From Rhynchopus sp. YZ270_cl-10 (Eukaryota > Euglenozoa > Diplonemea > Diplonemida > Diplonemidae), in NCBI GenBank assembly GCA_964035575.1, contig OZ037839.1, forward strand, positions 1,377,220 through 1,441,219: a stretch of 64,000 nt of DNA, written 5' to 3'. Made by a program: the position numbers and the translations under genes. Below, one piece after another: positions 53,468 to 63,589 of this stretch. Below the pieces are notes generated by a model that had not been told where the DNA came from, ran no database searches, and saw nothing but the letters and a program-made list of their open reading frames with translations. Position 1 is the first letter of the stretch, and each line of letters starts with the position of its first letter.

Positions 53468-56400
53468 ATGATACCTCTTGAGACCCCTGAGGTCAAGCTG
53501 CAGCCCGATGCTTTTGGCTCCTTGCTTCGTCTGTGGACATGCTTCTGTGTCTTGGCAACTGCGTTGCTTTGTTATTTTCTGATTGCCGTAGGGCTGCCCG
53601 GATGGACCCTCGCTGTGGGTGGAGTTGGGATGATGGTTGTTGCGTATTTTGGTTGCGATGTGGTGATCCGGAGACTCCCGAAACCCACTGTGGAAACAAA
53701 CGCAAACCCCCCAATACCACGCATCAGGCGAGCATCTTCATCTGCTATCCTCCCTTCACGAAGCCGAAACGTTTCCATCTTACACGACACACTCTCCGAA
53801 GAAAAAAGCCGCCGAAAACGCCGTCCCCGACTCTCAATTGGACAAGAAAACAGTTTCCGCGGTGTTTACGCGACAGTCGAATGCATTCTCGTCTTCAATG
53901 TAGTAACCGAAGAAGCTGAAGAAGACCATTTCGACAGCACTGTCTTCACTACCGGTATTTGCGCATGGTTAGGAGACGTTGCAAGCCTTGCGAGTCTCAA
54001 CAATGGGAGGATCGAGATTTGTACGGGTGGGTCCATATATTTGACGTTTTCTTCAAGAAAGTGCACAAACGACGCACTCCGTACTGCAGTCTATGGGATA
54101 AAGGTTCCTGAACAGGCTGTGTTTACTAATACCGCTGGGGTCTGCAAAGGGGAGGTTCTCAAAGGCCGCGTCGGGACCGAAATGCAATCCTGGCCAATCA
54201 CAATGTCAGGCGCCGGCTACATTGCCGAAAAGCTTGCCCTCGCGTGCACCCCCTTCCTTGCTAAAGTACTTCTCGCCGAAGTCAGCATCGAAGCGCTTAC
54301 CCGCGACTTCAATTTCCGTCAAATTGACTACACAAAATTTAGTACCTCCTTTGGCACCGAGCAGACCCCTATCTACAGTGTCACGGAAGGGGAAGGGGTT
54401 GATGCCGACCTTTCCGTTTTATGGCTTCACCTGCAATGCGGGGATATGAAACGGGGGTTGGACCTTGTAGACAACCTTGGAACCGGAGACAAACTTACTC
54501 ATGCAATGAAAGGACGAATCAAAATCGTTACGGAGGACAACGCAGAGCAGTACCACGCCGTTTTGTCGATGAACACATACGACCGGGTAGGGCATTTTTT
54601 GCACAGAGGACAACGTTTCTGCAACAACCAGGCTACGAAGGATATGCTCGAAGATGCGACCACAAACAGACGTATCCTATTCGTCGTTCTCATGATGGAA
54701 CACAACCTCACACGAAAACTTCGCGAGGCCCTGGCATGCTTCTCCATGACAGTCGAACGGAGTAATGGCACCGTGGAATCCTTCTGCTCCACAAAGCTTA
54801 CTGCACGCTGGGTGATACACCACTCCGTATCTGACCCGATTGCGTGCACGCAGCAACTTGTCAAAGTATTTACTTCCTTCCGCTTTGGATTGGGAATATG
54901 TATAGGGCAAGGTGATATAGTCACCCATCGTGGGGTAGTGCTCGCTCATTCTGAAGCGAGGGCGAGGGCGGAGTGTCTTGCGATGACGTCACTGCGATTG
55001 CGTCTCGTTGCCATCGCCGATGCCGAAGTCGCCGCTCTCCACAACGAAACCGAGCAGCCCTCCCCTCTCCCAAAAGGCCGCCCCCGCAACACCACCCGAT
55101 CTGTCGTCTCCACAGACGCAAATCGCTCGTTGTGGCGCCCATTTTGCTTTCACACAGAATTCCTCCTTCCGGTCCGCTCCTCAACAGAAACCGGGTTGGT
55201 GCAAATGGGAGAGGATAACCACCCCCTATACATGCGCGCAATGTCTTTGCTTGGGGAGAGGTGTTGGTCAAGCGCGAAGGAATGTATGCAGCAGTATAAC
55301 GACATTTCGGAGGAGGATTACTGGTCGCAGGTGGTGTACCGTGCTTGCGCTGCGGCTTTAATTGATGAGGAGTGTGGTTTGCGGTCTTCGGATGACCCGT
55401 TGGTGTTGCGTGTCACTCATGCTGGTGCGCAGTTTGTGGTCAATGCAGGAAACCACGACGCGGACGAGATGGACATAGAGACGACCCGCGATATTTCAAC
55501 CAGCGTCGCAGTGCACACCAACCAATCAATCAAAACCACTATCGTCCCAACAACCAACCCCTTATCGACCATAATCGATGCCACGCAAACAAAACCCCAC
55601 GATTCAGGCCAACAATCCCCTCACGCTATTCAGTGGATGCTGCAAGACCGACACCATGTACGCAAGCACCTCGGCTTCCACGGTTCGGACAACAAAAACG
55701 ACGTACAAAGCAAAGGCAGAGGGTTACGACTACCGGAGCTATGGAACGTTTTTAAGTTCGTTTGCGTATGTTTTGAATGTATATGCACTCCGTCTCGGGC
55801 CTTTTCTGGGGATGAGGATTATTCAGGCTCGGCTCTTGCGTTTCTCGCTTTGGGTGTGGTGTGCGATGCTGCGTACATCGGTGATATTGTCTTCAATTTC
55901 TCCGAACCAGTCATGAACAATCGTGGCATCCGGGTTACAGAAAAGGCTGATATCGTGCAGTTATATCTTAAGCAATGGTTCGTATTTGATCTTATTGCGT
56001 GTCTACCGTGGGAGATTGTTTGGCTTCCCTTTTTTGTTCAGGTCTATTCACAATGTCCATGGACTAGGGTGAATCGGTGTATAAATATCCTTCGAATTCC
56101 ATCGTTAATCAGTGCGGTGCAAATGAGTTATTTTCAGGACGCACATCCAATTGCAATCAAATTAATGACAAATCTTTTGTTGTTAACCTTTGCGTTGTTC
56201 TTCATGAGCTCTTTATGGGGTTTTGTGGAAGAGGATGGGGACTGCAATTTGCAGTACAAAGCGTTTTTTTATGAGTCGTGCTCTTCGAAATATTTTGATG
56301 TGAAAAGCAGTCTTGGGTATGCAGGGCTGAGCACCGCGGAGAAGGCGTTAAAACACATGCATTGGGCACTCCGAGGCTTTGCAGGGTATGGTCAAAAATG

Positions 56401-57979
56401 GCCTGAGTCTGATCCACAGCATCTGATGTGTATTGGAAATGTTGTTGTTGGGATTGCGATTTTTGCGACGGTTATTGCTTATCTACAAAGCTCGATGAAA
56501 ATGACGCACAACGAGATTTTTTTACAACGCCTAGACGACGTTGTTGCAGTCACTTCTCATCAACGCTTAGATGAAAAAACCATCGCCGACATCCTAAAAT
56601 ACCACCGTATGCTCTGGTCGAAAACAAAGCAAGTCTACGAAGGCCAATTTGACGATTTAAAATCAGAGCTTCCCTCAGAGCTAACCGGGGAGTTGACCTT
56701 CTTTGCGAATGTCCCTGCCTATAATCGGATCCATCTTCTAAAGCGAATTCGAAATCCGGCATTTCTCACAAAACTCATCTCTCTTCTTACCCTCCGATTC
56801 GGCTCGCCAAAGGAATTATTGTTGGAAAGGGGGGAAGCTTTTTCAAAACGTTCTAGCGGTGTGTTCTTCTTCTCGAAAGGGTCTGCTGTGGTGTCGATAG
56901 ATGGGTTAGAGGTGGAGGTGATCGAGGAAGGCGGGTTTTGGGGTGAGGTGTCCGCGCTGCTTGCGGTGCCGCAGCCAGCGGACTGCCGTCTGCAGACGTA
57001 CTGCGAAATGTTTTTCCTGCCGGCGTCCAGCATGAAGTACCTCCTTGATGAATTCCCCGAGTGCACGGAGATGTTCGTGGACGCAGCTACAAAGCGTAGG
57101 GAGGCGATACGTGACGTGATGTTGGAATTCGATGATGATGATACAGAGGATATGGTATGTTTTCTGCCATCTCCTGCAAAGCGCACTGCTTCTATTTGCT
57201 CTCTTTTTTAAGGATCTCACTAAGAAAAATGGCGTTGTCTTTTATCAAACAAAATGCCGTATTCGTAAAAAATGTTCGACCGTAAAAAAGGTCGAACTTC
57301 CAGAAAAAAATTCTGAAAAGGTCGAACATTAGTACGTTACATAATTTTTACGAATACGGTAAGTACAAAATATCCTTTCCCCCCCAAAAAAAATCAACCC
57401 CTTGTTTTACAGTCGTCTAGCATCGACGCAGACAGCTTCCTTGACGGGCATACAGGCGAGATGATCAAGCGCTCTTTTTGCAAAGCTGTGATGGTATGTT
57501 CTCAATACACCAAACTCCCTGCGACTGCATCCCCCAAACGCCTTGGATAGACTTGGCAGAATATTTCTATATTTTCCCTTTTGGCCATCCGGTGTATGCA
57601 GCACTACGTATAGGTGACGCTATTGGAGTGCACCGTACTATCGTTATCACAACATGCCTTGGGAGGCCTAATAGCAAAGGCAGGATTGGTAGGAGGGCTG
57701 CTACGTTGTGAAATCTTGTGTTACATCAATACTGGGTTTGCGAGCCTGCCAGGGGGGGTGGCTGCATTCCTCGGAACGGGGTGCTCCAGCCTATTTTTAA
57801 AAAAGCGTTTATTGTAAGGTAGTTTACGGTGTTTGCAGTGCTGCCATGAAACACACCCCCCACAGAAGCGGAACAGCGAGGCTGTGCTGCCTGCAGCGCC
57901 GAACAGCAACCTATTCGCTTTGCACAACGCGATCTATCTGGACACTACTGAGGGGGACTCAGCCCTCATGTCAGAGTAG
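53468..57979 (+). CDS. CNG/HCN-type cation channel with two N-terminal degenerate cyclase-like domains
   Basis: Exons are 53468-57154, 57413-57493 and 57866-57979 (1293 residues). Introns are GTATGT..AG, both phase 0, and both downstream exons read cleanly (SSSIDADSFLDGHTGEM.., ..DTTEGDSALMSE stop). Without splicing the frame ends at 57211. Two membrane segments lie at about 20-65. Residues about 130-280 (VECILVF..GVCKGEVLKGRVGTE..AEKLA) and about 400-500 (RILFVVLMME..FGLGICIGQGDIVTHRG) follow the class III nucleotide cyclase layout but lack the metal-binding Asp pairs, so they are probably inactive. From about 750 comes the channel core: FDLIACLPWEI, a pore with GFAGYGQKWPES at about 970, then a C-linker and a cyclic-nucleotide-binding domain (GGFWGEVSALL..DCRLQ, about 1154-1175). 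The likely role is a ligand-gated cation channel in a membrane. The cyclase homology is my reading of motifs. Confidence 0.8.
57155..57412 (+). other. Intron 1 of the channel gene, containing a MITE
   Basis: Donor GTATGT after ..DDDTEDM; acceptor GTTTTACAG. 103 of its 258 bp are the inverted-repeat element at 57257-57359. Retention would add 19 residues (VCFLPSPAKRTASICSLF) and a stop, an alternative C-terminus. Confidence 0.65.
57257..57359. mobile_element. Small MITE inside intron 1
   Basis: CCGTATTCGTAAAAA..TTTTTACGAATACGG ends, with an inner GTTCGACC/GGTCGAAC pair. No target duplication can be fixed. Confidence 0.65.
57494..57865 (+). other. Intron 2 of the channel gene
   Basis: Donor GTATGT after ..SFCKAVM; acceptor CCCCACAG. 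372 bp with no clear repeat. Confidence 0.6.
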
Positions 57980-58856
57980 CTAGATGGGACCTCCCCATAC
58001 CTGGTGGCTGTGTTTGTGATAACTGCCCATAATACATAACACACATCACAATACAGCTGTATTGTGACGTGTATTATGTATTATGATGAGAAATTATCAG
58101 CCACCACCCATACCCCTGCAGTAACGGTTCCCCTCAGAGCAAAAGTGTTTGTCTGTGATAGGTTGTGAGGGTTTGCTGGTTCGGCACTATCACGAAAAGT
58201 GGTTAAAGAGTGTCATGCATTTGTCTTACAAGGTTCTTTCTTAAACCCGTTTGCGGACCCCCTTTCCAGGGGTGTTCCTCACTCTCTCTCAGCAATGTAG
58301 GTTGGAGGGGTCTGGGAGGGTTTGGTTTCTTTCTCTCAGTTCAAAATAATCTTGAGAGGAATCTATTTTTTTAAAATATTTTCACGCGCAGGGAATACGC
58401 TTTTATAAATGGCTATTCTAACTTCCCTCGCTCTCCACCTGTCCGATGAAATGATATGCGTGTTTGCACGTTTCAACTATTATTTTCTTTTCTTTTCTTT
58501 TCTATTAGCTGACTAACCACACCGAGGCGTTTCTTGGTTAATGAACTATCTTCCCCCCCCTCCATCCCTCCATCACCCCATCCCCCTTCCATTTTTTTCT
58601 AACCAAAAAAAAAAATAATAAACTTGGCGTCCTTGGAGAGGTTTTCTTCTCTAGATCTCAGTAGCGTCTCACGGAGTCTCACAAAGCTCTCACAGCCTGT
58701 TCTGTCTCTCACGGAGACGACCATAGATCACCCAATGTTGTCATCAAACTATTTTTGTATAATAAACCTATCCCCCCACACCCTCACAGCAATCCTTTGG
58801 TATTTTATTTTTTCGTTCAAAAAAAGTATTTGATCAAAAAAACCCCCAACAAACTA
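57980..58856. other. Intergenic and leader of the Ubl-TPR gene
   Basis: 58028-58085 is a palindrome (see separate entry). 58546-58600 is a C/T-rich tract. 58660-58735 (CTCACGGAGTCTCACAAAGC and following) is the segment repeated inside element D. The rest is unique without a frame. Confidence 0.45.
58028..58085. repeat. 58-bp palindrome centred on CAGCTG
   Basis: The arms CATAATACATAA.. and ..TTATGTATTATG differ at only two of 29 positions. It is flanked by TGATAA..TTATCA words. It could be a tiny foldback element or a regulatory dyad. Confidence 0.8.
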
Positions 58857-59618
58857 ATGGAAGTCACTATCAGACACCGCGAGACCGGTCTGTCAATGGT
58901 CCTCAGCATTGGCGAAGAGGAGACCGTTGGGAGTTTGAAGCAAAAGGTCATGCATGAGTTTTTGGAGGACACGCCACAGCGTCTGGCGCTTATGTTGAAG
59001 GGGGACGACGAGGAGATGGGTGCCGACAACGAAAGCGTCAGGCAGTGCATCCTGGAGAGTGGGCAGGAAATCGACGCCGTCACGGGAGTCACAAAACACG
59101 ACCGCCGTGAGTCCGACCGGCTCCTCAAGCTGCGCGAGAACCTTTCCTCCCAAAACGCCACTGCCATCCTCGACGGCAGCGAGCTCACCCAAGAACAGCT
59201 CCTTGAAAAGGCTGTCGCCATGGACCCATACAACTCTGCAGCGCTTGCCAGACTGACGCTGGTACAACTCTTCCGCGAAGGCAGGGTTCCCCACGAAGAC
59301 GTCTACAAACAGGCAATAGAGATCGACCCAAACTACAGCCATGCGTTCAACAACCTGGGGGTTCGTTTGCACGCAGACAGCACGACCACGTTGTTGGATG
59401 GAACCGTCATGTCCAAGGAAGCTTTGTACAAGCGTGCCATTTCCCTCGACCCGTTCAACGCGCTGGCCTTCCACAACCTCGGCAAGCTCCTGCCGCCGGG
59501 TGGCTCTACGGAGCTTGAGTGTGGGAGAGAGATGACGCGCGAGCAGCTCCTCGGCATGCACCGTACCTTGAGAGTGCAAGATGTGGTCCCAAAGAGGCAC
59601 GTCTGCAACTGCTTCTAG
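58857..59618 (+). CDS. Ubiquitin-like domain plus TPR-type repeat protein
   Basis: 253 residues from the ATG at 58857 (MEVTIRHRETGLSMVLSIGE). Residues 1-76 look like a ubiquitin-like beta-grasp fold (IRHRETGLSMVLSIGEEETV, VGSLKQKVMHEF, QRLALMLKGDDEEM). From about 100 there are three or four units of 30-45 residues with the TPR-like pattern LDG..LT.E.L..KA..LDP.N..A...L, for example YKRAISLDPFNALAFHNLGK. Such proteins are usually adaptors that bring clients or chaperones to ubiquitin-related complexes; the partner here is unknown. The C-terminus is RHVCNCF, Cys-rich but not a clear prenylation box. Single exon, no signal peptide. Codon use is G/C-rich in third positions. Confidence 0.75.
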   Translation: MEVTIRHRETGLSMVLSIGEEETVGSLKQKVMHEFLEDTPQRLALMLKGDDEEMGADNESVRQCILESGQEIDAVTGVTKHDRRESDRLLKLRENLSSQNATAILDGSELTQEQLLEKAVAMDPYNSAALARLTLVQLFREGRVPHEDVYKQAIEIDPNYSHAFNNLGVRLHADSTTTLLDGTVMSKEALYKRAISLDPFNALAFHNLGKLLPPGGSTELECGREMTREQLLGMHRTLRVQDVVPKRHVCNCF

Positions 59619-61127
59619 GGGCCATGAAGTGTCCCAGGTGAACGGAGGGGGGGAGGAGGGAGGAGAGAGTGGGAGGGGGAGGGGCGAGGGGGAGGGTCCC
59701 ACGTGCAGTGGCCATGTATTGCGCTGAATTATGCTTTTGTTTTTTTGCATGAAATGCGTGGGGTTCATTTAGTGCACCCTATTATACCTTCTATTCAGTA
59801 GAATAGTTAGTATATGAAACAATTGAAATGCGTGTTATAATGATAATTTCATAAAAGCGTTTTGGCATGTTGGAGGGAATAGCACGTTACCTGGGTTATA
59901 TGGTCACTGTGTGGGGGTGGGGGGGGGGGTTTGTGTGGGTTAGAGAAGTGTGTGTTTTGATAACTAATAGGGAATGTGTGTGTGTGTTGATATCAGTTTC
60001 CCGTGCTAATCAAATCAAGGCTGGTTGGTGCAGTGCATCAAAAAATCGCAGTCTGAGAAAAAAAAATAGTTTCCAAATGGGCAATAGGAGACGAGTTGTA
60101 AGACGTGCATGCACGCAGTGCATAATATGACCCATCTTGCAACCTTTTCTTTTGTTGTTTGTGTGCGATAACGAATATGATAAGGTGACTAAGCACGAGA
60201 GGCTTAGGATCATCTTATAAACTTTTCTCTGTTTTAGGTGACAGACTAAGCGCAAAGCTGAGGGTCATTGTTACCAATATTTTTTTTTTTTTGCGCATCA
60301 TGAGATTATAAATTTTTGTGACTGTGTTTGAGTTTTCCCCCACCCCATATTATATTTTTTTACGCAGCATGTGGCTCAGGTTCATCTTATATCTTTTTTT
60401 AGATAAATTGTTGGAGTAGTGTAGTTGCCTCGGTTGTGTTGTCACAGTTGTGCAATATCCACTGTGGTTTTTTTCTTTTCCTTTTTGTTTTTGAAGAAGC
60501 TGATGCAACCCTTCATCTTTCTTTAAACCCCCCCTTTTGTACCACAACATAAATACAAAAAACTTGAAGATGAGAATTTTTCAATCACAAACAACATCAC
60601 AAGTTTGGAGCCATTCGAGAAGGTGTACCAAGAGGTAACCCTGTCACCGGAGATACTATTTAGTGTATGTGCACAGCACCTTACTGAGGGAAATACCCCC
60701 CAAAAAAAAGCACAAAACGTCGAGATCTCGAAAAAAAAGGCCAGATTCTCTTCTCGCTCGCACCGTGATCTTTTTACGACTGTATTTTAAGGATTCCCTG
60801 TGAAAAGAAATTCGTGGCTTGCTATCTTGTGGTAGTCTAAAATCAAAACGAAACATTTCTTTCTCATGACACCTTATTTTTTTGCATTAGCGTAGACAGC
60901 TTCCCTTGTCTCACTCTTCTGTTTGTGATTTTCATCCGGGGCTGGCATCGTACGTGGGTCAGTCGGAGGTGCATCAACAACTTCAATTTTTTATAATCAT
61001 TTTCCCCCCATTTCACCTATGCCCTCAATTTGAATGCATCTGTTGAAATGCTTATTATTTTCCCCATATTTTTCCAGGCGAAGCCCTACAAGGCCTAGGT
61101 TCATCTTTCCACTCTTTCTTCTTTTTT
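59619..61127. other. Intergenic with several hairpin-family copies
   Basis: 59785-59815 shares CCTTCTATTCAGTAGAATAG with 21994-22018. 60182-60216, 60235-60275, 60362-60393 and 61078-61110 are hairpin-family copies of decreasing quality. 60401-60475 is a minus-strand long-form A-tailed repeat. 60605-60700 has a weak protein-like frame (EPFEKVYQEVTLSPEILFSV) without supporting signals. 60795-60845 is a CTGTGAA..GCTATCTTGTGG copy. Confidence 0.5.
60182..60216 (+). repeat. Covarying hairpin family, stem type 1
   Basis: AAGGTGACTAAGCACGAGAG then GCTTAGGATCATCTT. It has the same loop as 42080-42110 with a different but still paired stem. Confidence 0.65.
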
Positions 61128-61407
61128 AGGGTGAAAGTCAAATGTATACACATATACACAGGGTTATAGTCAGATCTATACACTCATTGTATATACAATT
61201 GTCAATTGTACATACAATTGTATAGAAATTGTATAGATCTGACTATTTGATGTACAATCCCAACTTTTTTTATAGTCAGATCTATACAATTTATGTACAA
61301 TCCCAGTATACACTAGGTCGTACACAAATTGTATAGATTTGACTATACAAAAGTCATATCTATACAATTTTTGGATTGTACACTCGAGGGAGATTGTACA
61401 CGCCATA

Positions 61408-61624
61408 CCCAGGTACCCAGGTACCCAGGTACCCAGGTACCCAGGTACCCAGGTACCCAGGTACCCAGGTACCCAGGTACCCAGGTACCCAGGTACCCAG
61501 GTACCCAGGTACCCAGGTACCCAGGTACCCAGGTACCCAGGTACCCAGGTACCCAGGTACCCAGGTACCCAGGTACCCAGGTACCCAGGTACCCAGGTAC
61601 CCAGGTACCCAGGTACCCAGGTAC
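61408..61624. repeat. 8-bp satellite (CCAGGTAC)n inside element C
   Basis: About 27 perfect copies; the same satellite and the same side of the core as in element A. Confidence 0.95.
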
Positions 61625-61646
61625 ACGGTACACTGGATACAAGGAT

Positions 61647-62856
61647 AAAAGTCGTGAAAGAGCAACCACAGCCAACCCGCCAGTCACTGAAAAGTGACCA
61701 GACAGTCCACTTGACAAACACAAAAGTGTCCAGTCACGTGGGGCATTCATGCACTGAGGAGATAATGATCCAACAATTCACAAGAAAGATTACTTAACCT
61801 ACTGCTGGAAATTGCCAGGTCGTAGTAACACACAAAGTGTGCCTCCGTTCGGGAATATCGGAGTTATAGAGTCCTAAAAGGCCTCTGCCGCTAGTCAAGG
61901 TATAACCGAATGAACGGCCCAAGACCCCCGTGGAGAAGTTAAATGTTGTAATGATTTCAAGTAAAATGCGACCACTGTCTTACCCTCCTCAATGCATGGT
62001 GGAAGATGTCTTTCACAACAAATATCCTGTACCCAGGTACCCAAATTCCCAAACCCACGCAGTGGCACATGACCGCAAGTGTGAGTGACCCACACATGAG
62101 GGAATGCGACACTACGCAAAATTTACCACCAGACCCTGTCTTCGTGCACCTGAAGTACAACGCCGCAGACAGGCCAAACATGCGTTGGACTCAGAGGAAT
62201 GCCCGCTGTGCAGGTATCAAACATGAGAACCAACTCCCAGCAACAAGGGGCGCCTTTTGGCGGGCGTTGTTGAGGGTGTTTGGGGTGCAAAGTTTTCCAC
62301 AATTTTGATGCGCGGGTACAGAAGTGTTGTCTTGTTCTTTCATCTCTGGGAATGTAAATGTCAATCGCGTTTAACTACCACGAGGGCTTGTTCAGTGAAC
62401 CCACAAGGGGTCGAAGGGGGTTGGTTATCCCATATCTATCAAAGGTTGTGTCGACCAGGCGAATCCACTATGTTACGCTGTACGTTGTTAAATCCGAAGA
62501 AATAACGCTTTAGCAGCCGCAGGAAGTAAGTAGTGCCTCACGCTACACAAACCACCACCCACAATTGACTTAGATGTTATAACAAAGAGAATTCAGAACA
62601 AAACAACACCCTGCCCCATACACACTAAATTGTCATGCTTCAAGAGCATGCCTGGGCCAAAATTACTATGACGAAAAGGCAACAAGACCACCCACAAGGA
62701 GTGTGAAATGTGCGCTGGTTTTTTGGGGGAACGCAATATTTTCTTGTGTCTAGTCCTCCACAAGCAGAGGACAGACTTTCCGGAAGGTTTCCAAAGTCGA
62801 ATTTCTTGCACTAGCTATGCTCCCTGGGTTAAATGGCAATAGCAGTGACTGACTTC
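61647..62856 (+). repeat. Shared core, copy 3 (in element C)
   Basis: Closely similar to 9033-10225. It diverges after GTGACTGAC (62856), where element A and element B continue together for about 180 bp more. The CCCAGGTACCC word is at about 62032-62042. Confidence 0.85.
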
Positions 62857-63589
62857 TGAGAAAAATCGGGTGTGCGAAACCCAATTTCCATTTTTTGTGT
62901 ATAGTCCTGTAGGGGTGGGTGTGTGTGTGGGTAGGTGGGTAGGTGGGTGGGTGTACTCTAAACTGTTTTCCACTATGGGTAGGGATTTGTGTACGACCTA
63001 GTGTATACCGGGATTGTACATAAATTGTATAGATCTGACTATAAAAAAAGTTGGGATTGTACATCAAATAGTCAGATCTATACAATTTCTATACAATTGT
63101 ATGTACAATTGACAATTGTATATACAATGAGTGTATAGATCTGACTATAACCCTGTGTATATGTGTATACATTTGACTTTCACCCTCTTTTTTATATTAG
63201 CGAAAACCTACACAAAGGTACATTTTTTTTTTTTGTTCTGTTCTGTTCTGTTTAGTGATGTGTCTGTGAAACACATTCATCCGTTTTTCTTCTTTTCTTT
63301 GTAAGGTGTTTATGAGCGAGGCTTTCATCTGACAGTTGGACAAAGTAATATTGACGACCAAAAAAAGTTGCCTATTGCAAGAAAACCCCAAATCCGCCAA
63401 TATTTTTTGGTCTTCAAGTTTCTTGCCCAACTGTAGCTACTATCTCTTTGGGCATGAGTGGTCTGATCGCCCGCATAGTATACGTAAATACTTTCTGAAG
63501 ACTTTCTAAAAAAGCTTGCGCTCCGATCACACCAGTTCACACTTTTTTCAGCTGTTCTCTTTCCTCAAACCCGCAAACTAGAAAATTTG

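Larger units (their letters stand above)
61128..63186. mobile_element. Inverted-repeat element C (2.06 kb) with 7-bp target duplication
   Basis: The ends are AGGGTGAAAGTCAAATGTAT and its complement. The near-perfect inverted repeat extends about 190 bp and includes ACAATTGTCAATTGTACATA. CTTTTTT flanks both sides (61121-61127, 63187-63193). Inside are (CCAGGTAC)n, then the shared core. No transposase. The fresh ends suggest a recent insertion. Confidence 0.85.

Noticed and set aside
8223-63186. Virus-like or LTR-type origin of the large elements
   Set aside because: No long direct terminal repeats and no reverse transcriptase, integrase, capsid or envelope-like frame. Ends are inverted repeats, as in DNA elements.
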